From Stenotrophomonas oahuensis (GTDB lineage Bacteria; Pseudomonadota; Gammaproteobacteria; Xanthomonadales; Xanthomonadaceae), in the NCBI RefSeq assembly GCF_031834595.1, contig NZ_CP115541.1, forward strand, positions 3,218,501 through 3,282,500: a stretch of 64,000 nucleotides of DNA, written 5' to 3'. Numbering within the stretch: position 1 is the stretch's first letter; each line of letters starts with the position of its first letter. Below the pieces are notes generated by a model. It worked only from the letters and a program-made list of their open reading frames with translations, was not told where the DNA came from and did not search any database. The translations under genes and the position numbers were made by a program. This document shows positions 63,883 to 64,000 of the stretch, in pieces.

Positions 63883-64000
63883 ATGGCTCGAAAAACGCCG
63901 TTTTGGCGCGGATTCCGCGCCAGAATGGTCAGGTTGTGGCGGCATTCTGGCTTGGCATCGTTGCCACGGGATTACTCTGGTGAGGGTGTGGGTGTGTCGC
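63883..64000 (+). CDS. Possible start of a gene running out of the window
   Basis: ATG at 63883 followed by 39 codons without a stop to the window edge (MARKTPFWRGFRARMVRLW...). The residues are basic and no family is recognised. There is no clear Shine-Dalgarno, and a short open frame is common at this GC. Upstream hairpins CGATAG-GCTCCAT-CTATCG (63854-63873) and GGCGCGG-ATT-CCGCGCC (63905-63921, inside the frame) argue for a non-coding reading as well. Confidence 0.2.
   Translation, partial: MARKTPFWRGFRARMVRLWRHSGLASLPRDYSGEGVGVS

Overview
The window is a high-GC, gene-dense chromosomal segment of a gammaproteobacterium of the Xanthomonadaceae, most probably Stenotrophomonas. The reasons are the many GTAG-headed palindromic REP units of the SMAG type, the Oar-like TonB-dependent receptor, the gene orders sspA-sspB after petABC and exbB-exbD-msbA-lpxK-kdsB, and the fimT-pilVWX-pilY1-pilE operon. 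The genus is inferred; no marker was compared with a database. No prophage, insertion sequence or CRISPR array is visible.

Layout. 1-9.3 kb: a minus-strand housekeeping block (DUF4105 protein, corC, a small secreted protein, ybeY, phoH, and further on miaB), split by a plus-strand three-gene ABC exporter (4743-7785). A cluster of DnaA-box-like sites lies between phoH and the exporter. 9.3-20.8 kb: a lytic transglycosylase, the cytochrome bc1 operon petABC, sspA/sspB, two envelope proteins (DUF3301, DUF2272), nadC with a cysteine-less Trm112-like protein, purEK, an Fe/Mn superoxide dismutase, a CGFS monothiol glutaredoxin and a YciK-like SDR. 21-24.3 kb: a 1089-aa Oar-like TonB-dependent receptor.

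24.5-35.7 kb: a type I secretion locus. It holds an HlyB-like ABC transporter with a cysteine-less C39-like domain, an HlyD-like adaptor and a 2483-aa RTX protein whose N-terminus carries a hydrophobic hairpin. No TolC or acyltransferase gene is present. This is the main accessory feature. 35.9-45.1 kb: ppnN, then the minor pilin operon fimT-pilV-pilW-pilX-pilY1-pilE, tRNA-Asn and a further pseudopilin gene on the other strand.

45.2-58.8 kb: uvrB, tRNA-Val, comEC, exbBD, msbA, lpxK, kdsB, an NHL-repeat protein, uvrC, pgsA and tRNA-Gly, a block for DNA repair and uptake and for envelope biogenesis. 58.8-64 kb: an accessory zone. A hipBA toxin-antitoxin pair and an FAD oxidoreductase sit between identical tRNA-Gly genes, followed by a third tRNA-Gly and tRNA-Cys, an unknown 129-aa protein, a HigA-like regulator with a cysteine cluster, and a non-coding region with a long imperfect inverted repeat able to form alternative structures. 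The window cuts off at both ends.
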